NCBI RefSeq assembly: GCF_900086725.1
Contig: NZ_LT574836.1
Coordinates: 600,415-664,414 of the forward strand
Direction: 5' to 3'
DNA length: 64,000 nt
From: Bariatricus massiliensis
GTDB taxonomy: Bacteria > Bacillota > Clostridia > Lachnospirales > Lachnospiraceae
Below are positions 43,200 through 52,240 of the stretch, piece by piece. Position 1 is the first letter of the stretch; each line of letters starts with the position of its first letter. Both the position numbers and the translations under genes were made by a program. Under the pieces are notes generated by a model. That model ran no database searches, was not told where the DNA came from, and was given only the letters and a program-made list of their open reading frames with translations.

Positions 43200-44480
43200 A
43201 TGAGCAATTACAAAATAGAGACAAAATGTATTCAGTCAGGATATACACCGAAAAATGGAGAAGCAAGAGTACTGCCGATCTATCAGAGCACTACTTTCAA
43301 ATATGATACAAGCGAGCATATGGGGAAATTGTTTGATTTGGAGGAGAGCGGTTATTTCTATACTCGCCTTCAGAATCCTACGAATGACGCAGTTGCCGCA
43401 AAGATTTGTGATATGGAAGGCGGAGTGGCGGCTATGCTTACGTCTTCAGGACAGGCGGCCAATTTCTATTCTATCATGAATATAGCGGAGGCGGGCGATC
43501 ATATCATTTGTTCCTCAGCAGTCTATGGCGGTACATACAATTTATACGCTCACACGATCCGCAAGATGGGGATTGAGGCTACATTTATAGATCCCGACTG
43601 TTCTTTGGAGGAACTGAACGGAGCGTTCAAAGAAAATACGAAGGCCTTGGTCGGTGAGACGATTGCCAATCCGGCTTTGAATGTACTTGATATTGAAAAA
43701 TTTGCAGAGGCGGCTCATGCCCACGGCGTTCCGCTTATCGTGGACAATACGTTCGCTACGCCTATAAACTGCCGTCCCTTTGAATGGGGGGCAGATATCG
43801 TGACACATTCCACGACCAAATATATGGACGGACACGCGTCCTGCGTGGGCGGCTGTATCGTGGACAGCGGCAATTTTGACTGGAATAAATACGCGGATAA
43901 ATATCCGGGGCTTACGACACCGGATGAGACGTACCATGGTCTAATCTATACAGAAAGATTCGGAGAAGCGGCTTACATTACGAAGGCTACAGCACAGATG
44001 ATGAGAGATCTTGGCTCTATCCAGTCACCTCAGAATGCGTTTTTGCTGAATATAGGTCTTGAGACGCTGCATCTTAGAATGCCCCGCCATTGCGAGAATG
44101 CCCTGAAGGCCGCACAGTATCTGCAGGCACATGAAAAGGTAGCATGGGTGAACTGCCCGTCGCTGGAAGGTGATAAGTACTATGAGCTTTCTAAGAAGTA
44201 TATGCCGGGCGGTACTTGTGGCGTTATCACATTTGGTTTAAAGGGCGGCAGGGATGCCGCGGTCAAGATGATGGACAGTCTGAAGATGATCGCAATCGTG
44301 ACCCATGTAGCTGATGCAAGGAGCTGCGTACTTCATCCGGCTAGCCACACACACAGACAGATGAACGATCAGGAACTGAGAGAGGCAGGCGTACAGCCGG
44401 ATCTCATTCGTTTCAGCGTCGGAATTGAAAATATCGAGGATATTATTGAAGATTTAAAGCAGGCACTTGAGGAAGTGTAG
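43200..44480 (+). CDS. metY: O-acetylhomoserine aminocarboxypropyltransferase / sulfhydrylase
   Basis: 426 residues of the Cys/Met-metabolism PLP family. The PLP lysine is Lys207 in HSTTKYMDGH, with the conserved TRLQNPTNDAVAAKI and SSGQAANFYSI blocks and the C-terminal RFSVGIENIEDII. The enzyme joins O-acetylhomoserine and sulfide or methanethiol to make homocysteine or methionine. The length and the insert around DWNKYADKYPG favour OAH sulfhydrylase over methionine gamma-lyase. No SAM riboswitch or S-box lies upstream, so it is not controlled in that way here. Confidence 0.92.
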   Translation: MSNYKIETKCIQSGYTPKNGEARVLPIYQSTTFKYDTSEHMGKLFDLEESGYFYTRLQNPTNDAVAAKICDMEGGVAAMLTSSGQAANFYSIMNIAEAGDHIICSSAVYGGTYNLYAHTIRKMGIEATFIDPDCSLEELNGAFKENTKALVGETIANPALNVLDIEKFAEAAHAHGVPLIVDNTFATPINCRPFEWGADIVTHSTTKYMDGHASCVGGCIVDSGNFDWNKYADKYPGLTTPDETYHGLIYTERFGEAAYITKATAQMMRDLGSIQSPQNAFLLNIGLETLHLRMPRHCENALKAAQYLQAHEKVAWVNCPSLEGDKYYELSKKYMPGGTCGVITFGLKGGRDAAVKMMDSLKMIAIVTHVADARSCVLHPASHTHRQMNDQELREAGVQPDLIRFSVGIENIEDIIEDLKQALEEV

Positions 44481-44502
44481 TTTAAAGCAGACAAAATTAG
44501 GG

Positions 44503-44543
44503 CGGACAGCATATCATGAATCGGATATGCCGTCCGTTTTTTT
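44503..44543 (+). terminator. Terminator after metY
   Basis: CGGACAGCATATC (44503-44515) pairs with GATATGCCGTCCG (44524-44536) with one mismatch, followed by seven T residues. Confidence 0.93.
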
Positions 44544-44621
44544 GCTTTGATTTTGGACATATTTTTCGTTCCTCTGCGCATACTATTGCCAGATTTAATA
44601 CAAATTGAGGAGGAAGATGGT

Positions 44622-45467
44622 ATGTACGATGACAGTGACATGAAAGAGTATAAAATCAAGAAGAAAAGAAAAGACATGGAAGTATCCGGCACAGAGGAAG
44701 AAAGAAACGGGGAAAGTGAAGACAGCAGGGTACGAAATGCAGCGGACGGAGAAGAGAAGAAGGGCGACGGCACAAAAAAGGAGCCGGAGAATTTGTCCGA
44801 AGAAGATTCCCATATTAAAGAGATGGGGGCTATGCCGCTGGAAGGCAAAGAGCAGCACCGCATTGAGCTTCTTACGATTATCGGGGAGATAGAAGGGCAT
44901 GAAGCGGTATCCGGAAATACAAAGGCGACAAAATATGAGCATCTGCTCCCCAAACTGGCACAGATCGAGAACAGCTGTGAGGTGGATGGAGTACTGATAT
45001 TGTTGAATACGCTGGGAGGAGATGTGGAGGCGGGTCTTGCAATCGCTGAAATGATTGCGTCTCTGAGTAAACCCACAGTGTCTCTTGTTCTAGGAGGAAG
45101 CCATTCCATCGGCGGCCCGCTGGCTGTTTCTTCCGACTATTCTTTTATCGTACCGAGCGGCACTATGATTATCCACCCCGTCAGATCAAGTGGAATGTTC
45201 ATCGGGGTCATGCAGAGCCTGCGGAACATGGAGCGCACGCAGGACAGAATTACGAAATTCTTGTCAGAACATTCTAAAATGTCTCAGGAGAGAATTGAGG
45301 AATTGATGCTGGATTCCACGCAGCTGGTAAAAGACGTGGGGACAATGCTGGAAGGAAAGGATGCCGTAAAAGAAGGATTGATCGACGAAGTAGGCGGAAT
45401 CAAGGACGCTTTGAAAAAATTGCATGAAATGATAGACCAAAATAGGGAAAATACTGATGAAAATTAG
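44622..45467 (+). CDS. tepA: ClpP-class serine protease, TepA/SppA-like
   Basis: 281 residues. About 75 N-terminal residues are very charged and probably unstructured. The ClpP/crotonase-fold domain follows with the oxyanion loop LNTLGGDVEAG and the putative nucleophile serine in GGSHSIGGPLA. In Firmicutes TepA-type proteins sit directly before ftsK/spoIIIE, as here, and have been connected with protein export and sporulation. I could not place the catalytic His and Asp firmly. ATG 44622 follows GGAGGAAG; the TTG at 44547 is inside the T-rich region after the metY terminator. Confidence 0.82.
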   Translation: MYDDSDMKEYKIKKKRKDMEVSGTEEERNGESEDSRVRNAADGEEKKGDGTKKEPENLSEEDSHIKEMGAMPLEGKEQHRIELLTIIGEIEGHEAVSGNTKATKYEHLLPKLAQIENSCEVDGVLILLNTLGGDVEAGLAIAEMIASLSKPTVSLVLGGSHSIGGPLAVSSDYSFIVPSGTMIIHPVRSSGMFIGVMQSLRNMERTQDRITKFLSEHSKMSQERIEELMLDSTQLVKDVGTMLEGKDAVKEGLIDEVGGIKDALKKLHEMIDQNRENTDEN

Positions 45468-45470
45468 GTA

Positions 45471-45499
45471 ATGACATAAACTTTCCATAATGATATAAT
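45471..45499 (+). promoter_or_regulatory. Promoter of ftsK/spoIIIE
   Basis: ATGACA (45471-45476), a 17-bp spacer and TATAAT (45494-45499), starting four bases after the tepA stop codon. The resulting leader would be about 113 bases. Confidence 0.8.
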
Positions 45500-45519
45500 A
45501 AGATATGTATGTATAAACA

Positions 45520-45548
45520 GCCGGACAGAATAATGTTTTCTGTCCGGC
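45520..45548 (+). other. Strong hairpin in the ftsK leader
   Basis: GCCGGACAGA (45520-45529) and TCTGTCCGGC (45539-45548) form a perfect 10-bp GC-rich stem with a 9-nt loop. No T tract follows on either strand. It lies about 14 bases after the predicted start, so it should form at the 5' end of the ftsK mRNA and may affect stability. Confidence 0.65.
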
Positions 45549-45618
45549 CGGATATAAAGTACTAAGCGGGTTTGGAATCCGTTAGAAAATACAGGGGCGT
45601 ATTTAAGGGGGAAGTTTA

Positions 45619-48180
45619 ATGGCTTCAAAGACAAGCGGTAAAAAAACAACGGCGAGGGGGAGAGGCAGTACAAAAAAGACAACGAAAAGTACTGCCAGAA
45701 ATACAAAGAACACAAGAACAAAAAAGACACAAGGGGCAGGGGAGAGTTTCTTGGTCAAGGAAATTGCAATTTGGCTTACATTAGCCGTCAGCATTCTACT
45801 GATAATCAGTAATTTTGGGCTGGCAGGGTTCGTGGGGGCGAAGATTGCGGATTTCATGCAGAAAATATTAGGTTTTATCGCCTATGTATTCCCGTTCCTG
45901 CTATTTGCGGGGGTTGCATTTTTAGTCTCAAATATAGGGAATCCGATAGCTTACATAAAAACGGCGGCAGGAGTTGTCCTGACCGTTTTGCTTTGCGTTA
46001 TGGCACAGTTGATAGATGATAAGGGCGGAATTACCGGTGAGAAGATAGCCGGTGTCATGACTCCGGCAGTGGGAGTCGCGGGAACCTATGTCATCGTGAT
46101 TATTCTTATGGTAATCTGTATTGTACTGATTACAGAACGCTCTATATTGGGCGGAGTCAAGAAGGGCAGCGCAAAAGCATACGACAGGGCAATGGAGGAT
46201 GTAAAACGGCACAAGGAAGAAGCGGCCGTTAAGAAGGCGGAGAGGGAGCAAAGGAGGCTTGACCATCAAGTGTCCGGTGTTTCCTTCAATACGACCCTCG
46301 ATAAGAGCCAGACAGCACATACAGACTTGGAAGAGGAAAAACCGGTCAAGGAGAAGCGTACAAGAGGAACCAAGGCCACCAACCGTACCAAGCAGGATGT
46401 GAACAGTGTGCTGGCAGGGGCCGACGAGGCCGCTGCCAAACACATTTTGGAGCAGACTGGCCAGATATCCTTGGATGAAGTTGTAATTAACCGGGCGATG
46501 CCGTTGTCAGCCACAGAATTGATGCCGGAACCGGAAGAAATTGTTGAACCTGAACCGGTCAAGGAAACAGCCGGCATGAAGACGCCGGAATTTTTGCGGG
46601 ATGCCATGGCAGAGGCCGGCGTGCTGCATAACATAGATAAGACTAAGGTTGACGTAGCACAGGAGACGGCGAATGTTGAGCAGACAATTTCCAAGACGGC
46701 GGAGCTTAAGAAGGAGTACAAGATACCACCGCTGAACCTCTTGAAAAAGGGAACAAAGAGCAGTGGTGATACTGACGGACATCTCCGTGAGACGGCCTTG
46801 AAGCTGCAGAAAACACTGCAGACCTTCGGCGTGAATGTGACAATAACTAATATCAGCTGCGGACCCTCTGTCACACGTTATGAGCTGCAGCCTGAGATGG
46901 GGGTAAAGGTCAGTAAGATTGTGGGATTAGCCGATGATATCAAGCTGAATCTGGCGGCTGCGGATATCCGTATCGAGGCGCCCATACCGGGGAAAGCGGC
47001 AGTCGGAATCGAAGTGCCGAACAAGGAGAATTCTGCCGTTATGCTCCGGGATCTTTTAGAATCGGAAGAATTTAAGAAGAGCACGTCCAAGATATCCTTC
47101 GCAACAGGCCGGGATATTGCGGGAAAGGTGGTCGTATCGGACATTGCCAAGATGCCTCATGTTCTTGTGGCGGGCGCCACGGGTTCCGGTAAGTCGGTCT
47201 GCATCAACACCTTGATCATGAGTATACTTTATAAGGCAAAGCCGGATGAAGTAAAGCTGATCATGGTAGACCCTAAGGTGGTAGAGCTGTCGGTCTATAA
47301 TGGAATTCCGCATCTGATGATTCCGGTCGTCACGGATCCGAAGAAGGCCGCCGGTGCGTTGAACTGGGCAGTGGCGGAGATGACAAGGCGTTATCAGCTG
47401 TTTGCGGAGTATAATGTCCGCGACATCAAAGGGTACAACGATAAGGTAGAGAATATCAAAGATATTGACGATCCGGAAAAACCGAAGAAGATGCCGCAGA
47501 TTGTCATTATCGTGGACGAGCTGGCGGATCTTATGATGGTAGCTCCGGGAGAAGTGGAAGAGGCAATCTGCCGTCTGGCGCAGCTTGCAAGAGCTGCGGG
47601 GCTGCACTTGGTTCTTGCCACCCAGAGACCGTCTGTAAATGTTATAACTGGCCTGATCAAAGCGAATATGCCGTCAAGGATTGCATTTTCTGTATCCTCC
47701 GGTGTTGATTCGAGGACAATTATCGATATGAACGGCGCAGAGAAGCTGCTCGGCAAGGGAGATATGCTTTTTTATCCCGCCGGATATCAGAAACCAGTAC
47801 GTGTACAGGGCGCGTTCGTGTCAGATAAGGAAGTGCAGGCCGTGGTAGAATACCTTAAGACCAATATTGGAGAGGCTGACTACGATGAGGAAATACAGAA
47901 TCAGGTGAATCTGGGACAGAGCAGTGCAGGAGGAACCGCTGGGACTGTTCAAGATGACAGGGATGTGTATTTTGTCGACGCAGGAAAGTTTATCATAGAG
48001 AAGGACAAAGCTTCTATCGGCATGCTGCAGCGTGTCTTTAAAATCGGTTTCAACCGGGCGGCCCGGATTATGGATCAATTGGCAGAAGCCGGTGTAGTGG
48101 GGGAAGAGGAAGGCACAAAGCCAAGAAAAGTGCTGATGTCCTTAGAAGAGTTTGAACAATATATTGACGAGTATGTCTAA
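45619..48180 (+). CDS. ftsK: DNA translocase FtsK/SpoIIIE
   Basis: 853 residues. A lysine- and threonine-rich N-terminus is followed by four transmembrane segments (about residues 45-180), an acidic linker, and the RecA-like motor. The Walker A motif GATGSGKS is at residues 519-526, Walker B is VIIVDELADLMM, and the FtsK signature LATQRPSVNVITGLIKANMPSR (quoted in parts) is present. The last 65 residues are the gamma winged helix that reads orienting DNA sequences. It pumps DNA through the division or sporulation septum. The name FtsK or SpoIIIE depends on use not visible here. Confidence 0.95.
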   Translation: MASKTSGKKTTARGRGSTKKTTKSTARNTKNTRTKKTQGAGESFLVKEIAIWLTLAVSILLIISNFGLAGFVGAKIADFMQKILGFIAYVFPFLLFAGVAFLVSNIGNPIAYIKTAAGVVLTVLLCVMAQLIDDKGGITGEKIAGVMTPAVGVAGTYVIVIILMVICIVLITERSILGGVKKGSAKAYDRAMEDVKRHKEEAAVKKAEREQRRLDHQVSGVSFNTTLDKSQTAHTDLEEEKPVKEKRTRGTKATNRTKQDVNSVLAGADEAAAKHILEQTGQISLDEVVINRAMPLSATELMPEPEEIVEPEPVKETAGMKTPEFLRDAMAEAGVLHNIDKTKVDVAQETANVEQTISKTAELKKEYKIPPLNLLKKGTKSSGDTDGHLRETALKLQKTLQTFGVNVTITNISCGPSVTRYELQPEMGVKVSKIVGLADDIKLNLAAADIRIEAPIPGKAAVGIEVPNKENSAVMLRDLLESEEFKKSTSKISFATGRDIAGKVVVSDIAKMPHVLVAGATGSGKSVCINTLIMSILYKAKPDEVKLIMVDPKVVELSVYNGIPHLMIPVVTDPKKAAGALNWAVAEMTRRYQLFAEYNVRDIKGYNDKVENIKDIDDPEKPKKMPQIVIIVDELADLMMVAPGEVEEAICRLAQLARAAGLHLVLATQRPSVNVITGLIKANMPSRIAFSVSSGVDSRTIIDMNGAEKLLGKGDMLFYPAGYQKPVRVQGAFVSDKEVQAVVEYLKTNIGEADYDEEIQNQVNLGQSSAGGTAGTVQDDRDVYFVDAGKFIIEKDKASIGMLQRVFKIGFNRAARIMDQLAEAGVVGEEEGTKPRKVLMSLEEFEQYIDEYV

Positions 48181-48202
48181 GAGAGAAAGGAGAATGCAAA
48201 CG

Positions 48203-49870
48203 ATGAAAACTGACATTCAGATTGCACAGGAGGCTCAGATGGCGCACATTAAAGATGTGGCGGCATCCATTGGAATAAATGAGGAGGATTTAGAGTTTTA
48301 CGGCAAATATAAAGCGAAACTCTCCAATGAACTTTGGGAAAAGGTGAAAGACCGTCCGGATGGGAAGCTCGTGCTTGTGACCGCAATCAATCCTACACCT
48401 GCCGGGGAAGGGAAGACAACTACGACAGTAGGACTCGGACAGGCCATGGCAAAGTTGAACAAAAAAGCTTTGATTGCGCTCAGGGAGCCATCCCTTGGCC
48501 CCTGCTTCGGCATTAAAGGCGGGGCGGCCGGAGGCGGATATGCGCAGGTCGTACCCATGGAAGACTTGAATCTTCATTTTACTGGGGATTTTCATGCTAT
48601 CACCTCGGCAAATAACTTGCTGGCAGCTCTTCTGGATAACCACATCCAGCAGGGGAACGCCCTTCAGATCGACCCGCGTCAGATAGTTTGGAAACGGTGT
48701 CTTGATATGAACGACCGTGTACTGCGCAACATTGTAGTCGGGCTGGGAAACAAAATGGACGGCATGGTGCGGGAGGATCATTTCGTCATCACAGTTGCCT
48801 CTGAGATTATGGCAATCCTCTGTCTGGCTAATGATTTGGAAGATTTGAAAGAACGGCTTGGCAAAATTATCGTTGCCTACTCCTTTACAGGCGAACCGGT
48901 CACGGCCGAGCAGCTTCATGCGACCGGAGCTATGACTGCCCTTTTAAAGGATGCTATCAAGCCCAATATTATACAGACTCTGGAGCATACACCGGCCTTG
49001 GTCCATGGTGGCCCGTTTGCAAATATCGCCCATGGATGCAACAGCGTTCAGGCTACGAAAATGGCCCTGAAGCTCAGTGATATCACCATCACGGAGGCTG
49101 GATTTGGCGCAGACCTTGGGGCTGAAAAGTTTATGGATATCAAGTGCAGGAAAGCAGGATTAAAACCAGATGCTGTAGTTTTAGTTGCAACTGTGCGTGC
49201 TTTGAAGTATAATGGAGGAGTTGCCAAAGCGGATTTGAATGAAGAGAATCTGGATGCTTTGGCGAGAGGAATTGTCAATCTTGAAAAGCATATAGAAAAT
49301 CTACAGAAATATGGTGTGCCGGTTGTGGTCACGTTGAACTCTTTCGTCTCAGATACAGAGGCTGAATACGAGTATATCCGTAAGTTCTGTGAGGACAGAG
49401 GCTGTGAGTTCGCTCTTTCTAAAGTATGGGAAAAGGGCGGCGAAGGCGGAATCGAGCTTGCCAAGAAGGTTCTTGAGACATTGGAGACAAAGACAAGCGG
49501 ATATCACCCATTATATGCGGATGAGCTTTCTCTTAAGGAAAAGATTGAGACAATCGCGAAGGAAATATACGGGGCCAGAGGCGTTATTTATGAGCCTGCT
49601 GCAAATAAGCAGTTGGCAAAGATAGAAGAGATGGGCTTTGGCAATCTGCCGATATGTATGGCGAAGAATCAATATTCTCTGTCTGACGACGCAAAACTTC
49701 TCGGCAGGCCGACCGATTTTGATATTCATATTCGTGAAGTTTACGTGAGCGCAGGAGCAGGCTTCGTGGTTGCGCTGACGGGCGCGATCATGACAATGCC
49801 GGGACTTCCCAAAGTACCGGCCGCAGATGGAATCGATGTGGTTGACGGCAAAATAACCGGATTATTCTAA
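48203..49870 (+). CDS. fhs: Formate-tetrahydrofolate ligase
   Basis: 555 residues, the family's usual length. It makes 10-formyl-THF from formate, THF and ATP; in acetogens it belongs to the methyl branch of the Wood-Ljungdahl pathway, elsewhere it supplies purine synthesis. The nucleotide-binding block INPTPAGEGKTTTTVGLGQ is present, with LREPSLGPCFGIKGGAAGGG and the C-terminal GAIMTMPGLPKVPAA. ATG 48203 lies 10 bases after AAGGAG and gives the standard MKTDIQIAQ start; ATG 48194 is only one base from the site. folD follows after 14 bases. Confidence 0.97.
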   Translation: MKTDIQIAQEAQMAHIKDVAASIGINEEDLEFYGKYKAKLSNELWEKVKDRPDGKLVLVTAINPTPAGEGKTTTTVGLGQAMAKLNKKALIALREPSLGPCFGIKGGAAGGGYAQVVPMEDLNLHFTGDFHAITSANNLLAALLDNHIQQGNALQIDPRQIVWKRCLDMNDRVLRNIVVGLGNKMDGMVREDHFVITVASEIMAILCLANDLEDLKERLGKIIVAYSFTGEPVTAEQLHATGAMTALLKDAIKPNIIQTLEHTPALVHGGPFANIAHGCNSVQATKMALKLSDITITEAGFGADLGAEKFMDIKCRKAGLKPDAVVLVATVRALKYNGGVAKADLNEENLDALARGIVNLEKHIENLQKYGVPVVVTLNSFVSDTEAEYEYIRKFCEDRGCEFALSKVWEKGGEGGIELAKKVLETLETKTSGYHPLYADELSLKEKIETIAKEIYGARGVIYEPAANKQLAKIEEMGFGNLPICMAKNQYSLSDDAKLLGRPTDFDIHIREVYVSAGAGFVVALTGAIMTMPGLPKVPAADGIDVVDGKITGLF

Positions 49871-49884
49871 GGAGAGTGAATAGT

Positions 49885-50724
49885 ATGGCACATCTGATCG
49901 ATGGAAAATCAATATCAGCACTGATAAAAGACGAATTGAAAGTTGAAGTAGACGGTCTTCATGCACAGGGCAAGGATGCCTGTCTTGCAGTAATCCAAGT
50001 CGGGGAAGACCCTGCGTCAACAGTCTATGTAAGAAATAAAAAGAGGGCATGCGAGTATATTGGAATTAAGTCCCAGTCCTATGAACTTCCGGAGGAGACG
50101 ACGGAGGATGAACTGGTGGCCCTTGTGAAAAAGTTGAATAAAGATGATGAAGTCAATGGAATTCTGGTGCAGCTTCCGCTGCCGGAGCACATCTGTGAGG
50201 AGAATGTCCTGCTCACCATTTCACCGGAGAAGGATGTGGACGGTTTTCATCCAGAGACAGTGGGAAAGATGTGCATAGGAACCAAGGGATATCTTCCGTG
50301 TACGCCGGCCGGAGTCATTCAGCTCCTGAAGCGTTCAGGAATCAATATTGAGGGAAAAGAATGTGTGGTAATTGGGCGCAGCAATATTGTCGGTAAGCCG
50401 ATGGCGTTATTACTGCTTCGGGAGAACGGCACGGTCACGATTGCACATTCCAGAACGAAAGACTTGAAAGAAATTACAAGACGGGCAGACATTCTGGTCG
50501 TAGCGGTAGGAAAGCCGAAATATATCACTAAGGACTATGTAAAAGAAGGCGCCGTAGTGATTGACGTGGGAATCCACCGCGATGAAAATAATAAATTGTG
50601 CGGAGATGTTGATTTTGCAGACGTTGTGGATCATGTCTCTGCGATTACGCCGGTACCGGGAGGTGTCGGACCGATGACGATTGCGATGCTTATGAACAAC
50701 TGTGTAGAGACAGTGCGGAACTAG
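49885..50724 (+). CDS. folD: Bifunctional methylene-THF dehydrogenase / methenyl-THF cyclohydrolase
   Basis: 279 residues. FolD interconverts 5,10-methylene-, methenyl- and 10-formyl-THF, the steps next to Fhs. Visible marks are VGEDPASTVYVRNKKRACEYIGI with the catalytic lysine and tyrosine, QLPLPEH, PEKDVDGFHP, the nucleotide motif VIGRSNIVGKPMALLL, and the closing TPVPGGVGPMTIAML. AAGGAG lies 10 bases before ATG 49885. Together with fhs it forms a compact C1 pair; further Wood-Ljungdahl genes are not in the window. Confidence 0.97.
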   Translation: MAHLIDGKSISALIKDELKVEVDGLHAQGKDACLAVIQVGEDPASTVYVRNKKRACEYIGIKSQSYELPEETTEDELVALVKKLNKDDEVNGILVQLPLPEHICEENVLLTISPEKDVDGFHPETVGKMCIGTKGYLPCTPAGVIQLLKRSGINIEGKECVVIGRSNIVGKPMALLLLRENGTVTIAHSRTKDLKEITRRADILVVAVGKPKYITKDYVKEGAVVIDVGIHRDENNKLCGDVDFADVVDHVSAITPVPGGVGPMTIAMLMNNCVETVRN

Positions 50725-50739
50725 GAGGAGTTATAGACA

Positions 50740-52071
50740 ATGAAATGTATGAATTGTGGAGCAGAAATTCCGGAGGAGCAGCTGATCTGTCCGGAGTGCG
50801 GACAAGAAATACAAATCGTGCCTGATTACAATCCATTAGACGATGTGCTGGCGGCTCAGATTAAAGGGGCTGTCAGTGAAACGTTGGTATCCGGTGGCAA
50901 AAGCCGGCCCAAGGACGGGCGGTATCAAACCGGAAAGACAGGAAAAAATGGCGGCGGGCGTGCTTCCGGCAGGACGGGATATGTGTCCCAGAAAACGGGC
51001 CATGTATCACAGCGGACCGGATATGTTTCTGGGCGTACAGGACAGACAGGAAAAGTACCGCAGAGAACCGGCAGGACTGGCAGAGTAGACGGCAGGACGG
51101 GGCGCAACCCGCAGGCTGAGCGCGAGCAGAGAAGAAGACAGGCAGAAAAGAAAAAGATGCTTGCCAAAAAGAAACGGATTCGCCGGCTCATCATTCTTTC
51201 CGTAATTGCCATAATCGGAATTGTAATTGGGGTTGTCTGGTACCAGAATTCATACACGGGTCAGATTAAACAGGGTGAGCGCTATCTGGCAGCCAAGGAG
51301 TATGATCAGGCTCTGGCAAAGTTTGAGAAGGCAGTCAGGAAGGATAAAAAGCGGAGCGAGGCTTATACAGGGCTAGCCAATGTGTATACTGCGCAGGATA
51401 ATCTGGATAAGGCAGAGCAGGTCTTTAAAGATGCGATTGCAGAGCAGAGTTCTAACACTGAGCTTTACCGGGCGGCTATCACTTTTTATATGGATACAGA
51501 GCAAGAAGATAAAGTTTCCGTACTGTTAGATGAATGCGAGAGTGAGAAAGTACTGGAAGAATTGAAAAACTATGTGTCAGAAGCGCCGGAGTTCAGTCTT
51601 GATGACAGTGATGCCTTTGATGATGTGCAGGAGCTGGAGCTTACAGGTGGTAAGGAAATCTACTATACAGTCGACGATACAGAACCTACCACTTCCAGCA
51701 CAAAGTATGCAGGGCCGATACAGATACCGGAAGGAGAGACTATTGTCCGTGCTATATCGGTAAATAGCAAAGGCATTCCAAGTCTGGAGGTAAAAAAGAC
51801 TTATACAGTTGAGCTGCCTGTGGCAGATGCCCCGGCGGTCACCCCCTCCACTGGACAGTATGAATCGGCACAGACTATCACGGTGCAGGTGCCGGAAGGC
51901 TATAAAGCCTACTATACCATGGATAATTCTACGCCGACGGCGTCCTCTTCTGAATACACCGGCCCCATTGAGATGCCGGAGGGAAATACGATTCTCAGTG
52001 TGGTGCTGATCAATGATAAGGGCAAAGCCAGTGGTATAACAAAGAGAAACTATGAATTGATTTTAGAATAG
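50740..52071 (+). CDS. Zinc-ribbon membrane protein with RTG repeats, TPR region and two chitobiase-C-like domains
   Basis: 443 residues. An N-terminal zinc ribbon (CMNCGAEI and CPECGQEI) is followed by a Gly/Arg/Thr-rich stretch at about residues 61-123 with many RTG or KTG triplets (RTGYVSQKTGHVSQRTG type). A basic segment and one transmembrane helix follow at about 146-168, then a TPR-like region (AAKEYDQALAKFEKAVR) to about 280. Two repeated domains with YYTVDDTEPTTSS and YYTMDNSTPTASS resemble the chitobiase/beta-hexosaminidase C-terminal domain. The ribbon should be cytoplasmic and the rest outside. Role unknown; envelope sensing or scaffolding is possible. It follows folD by 15 bases. 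Confidence 0.8.
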   Translation: MKCMNCGAEIPEEQLICPECGQEIQIVPDYNPLDDVLAAQIKGAVSETLVSGGKSRPKDGRYQTGKTGKNGGGRASGRTGYVSQKTGHVSQRTGYVSGRTGQTGKVPQRTGRTGRVDGRTGRNPQAEREQRRRQAEKKKMLAKKKRIRRLIILSVIAIIGIVIGVVWYQNSYTGQIKQGERYLAAKEYDQALAKFEKAVRKDKKRSEAYTGLANVYTAQDNLDKAEQVFKDAIAEQSSNTELYRAAITFYMDTEQEDKVSVLLDECESEKVLEELKNYVSEAPEFSLDDSDAFDDVQELELTGGKEIYYTVDDTEPTTSSTKYAGPIQIPEGETIVRAISVNSKGIPSLEVKKTYTVELPVADAPAVTPSTGQYESAQTITVQVPEGYKAYYTMDNSTPTASSSEYTGPIEMPEGNTILSVVLINDKGKASGITKRNYELILE

Positions 52072-52110
52072 TGTGGGCTGGATTTTGAAAAAATCAGAAC
52101 GTATGATTGG

Positions 52111-52145
52111 AAAACAGGTGCTTTTTGGAGAAGCACCTGTTTTTT
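52111..52145 (+). terminator. Terminator after the zinc-ribbon protein gene
   Basis: AAAACAGGTGCTT (52111-52123) and AAGCACCTGTTTT (52131-52143) form a perfect 13-bp stem followed by T residues. Confidence 0.95.
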
Positions 52146-52179
52146 ACGCATTTAATGTCGGTTTTACAACAAGAAATAC

Positions 52180-52208
52180 TTGATATTTGTTTGTTTATAA
52201 TTTATCAT
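52180..52208 (+). promoter_or_regulatory. Promoter of nfnAB
   Basis: TTGATA (52180-52185), a 17-bp spacer and TATCAT (52203-52208), 33 bases before the nfnA ATG. A better -10 (TATAAT at 52196-52201) exists but has no -35 at a workable distance. Confidence 0.6.
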
Positions 52209-52240
52209 AGAAGGAGCAAAAATGTTTAGGAGGCATAGGA

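Noticed and set aside
50923..51110. Short spaced repeats as a CRISPR-like array
   Set aside because: The repeats are in frame, encode RTG/KTG triplets, vary in spacing and lie within a gene with normal flanking domains.
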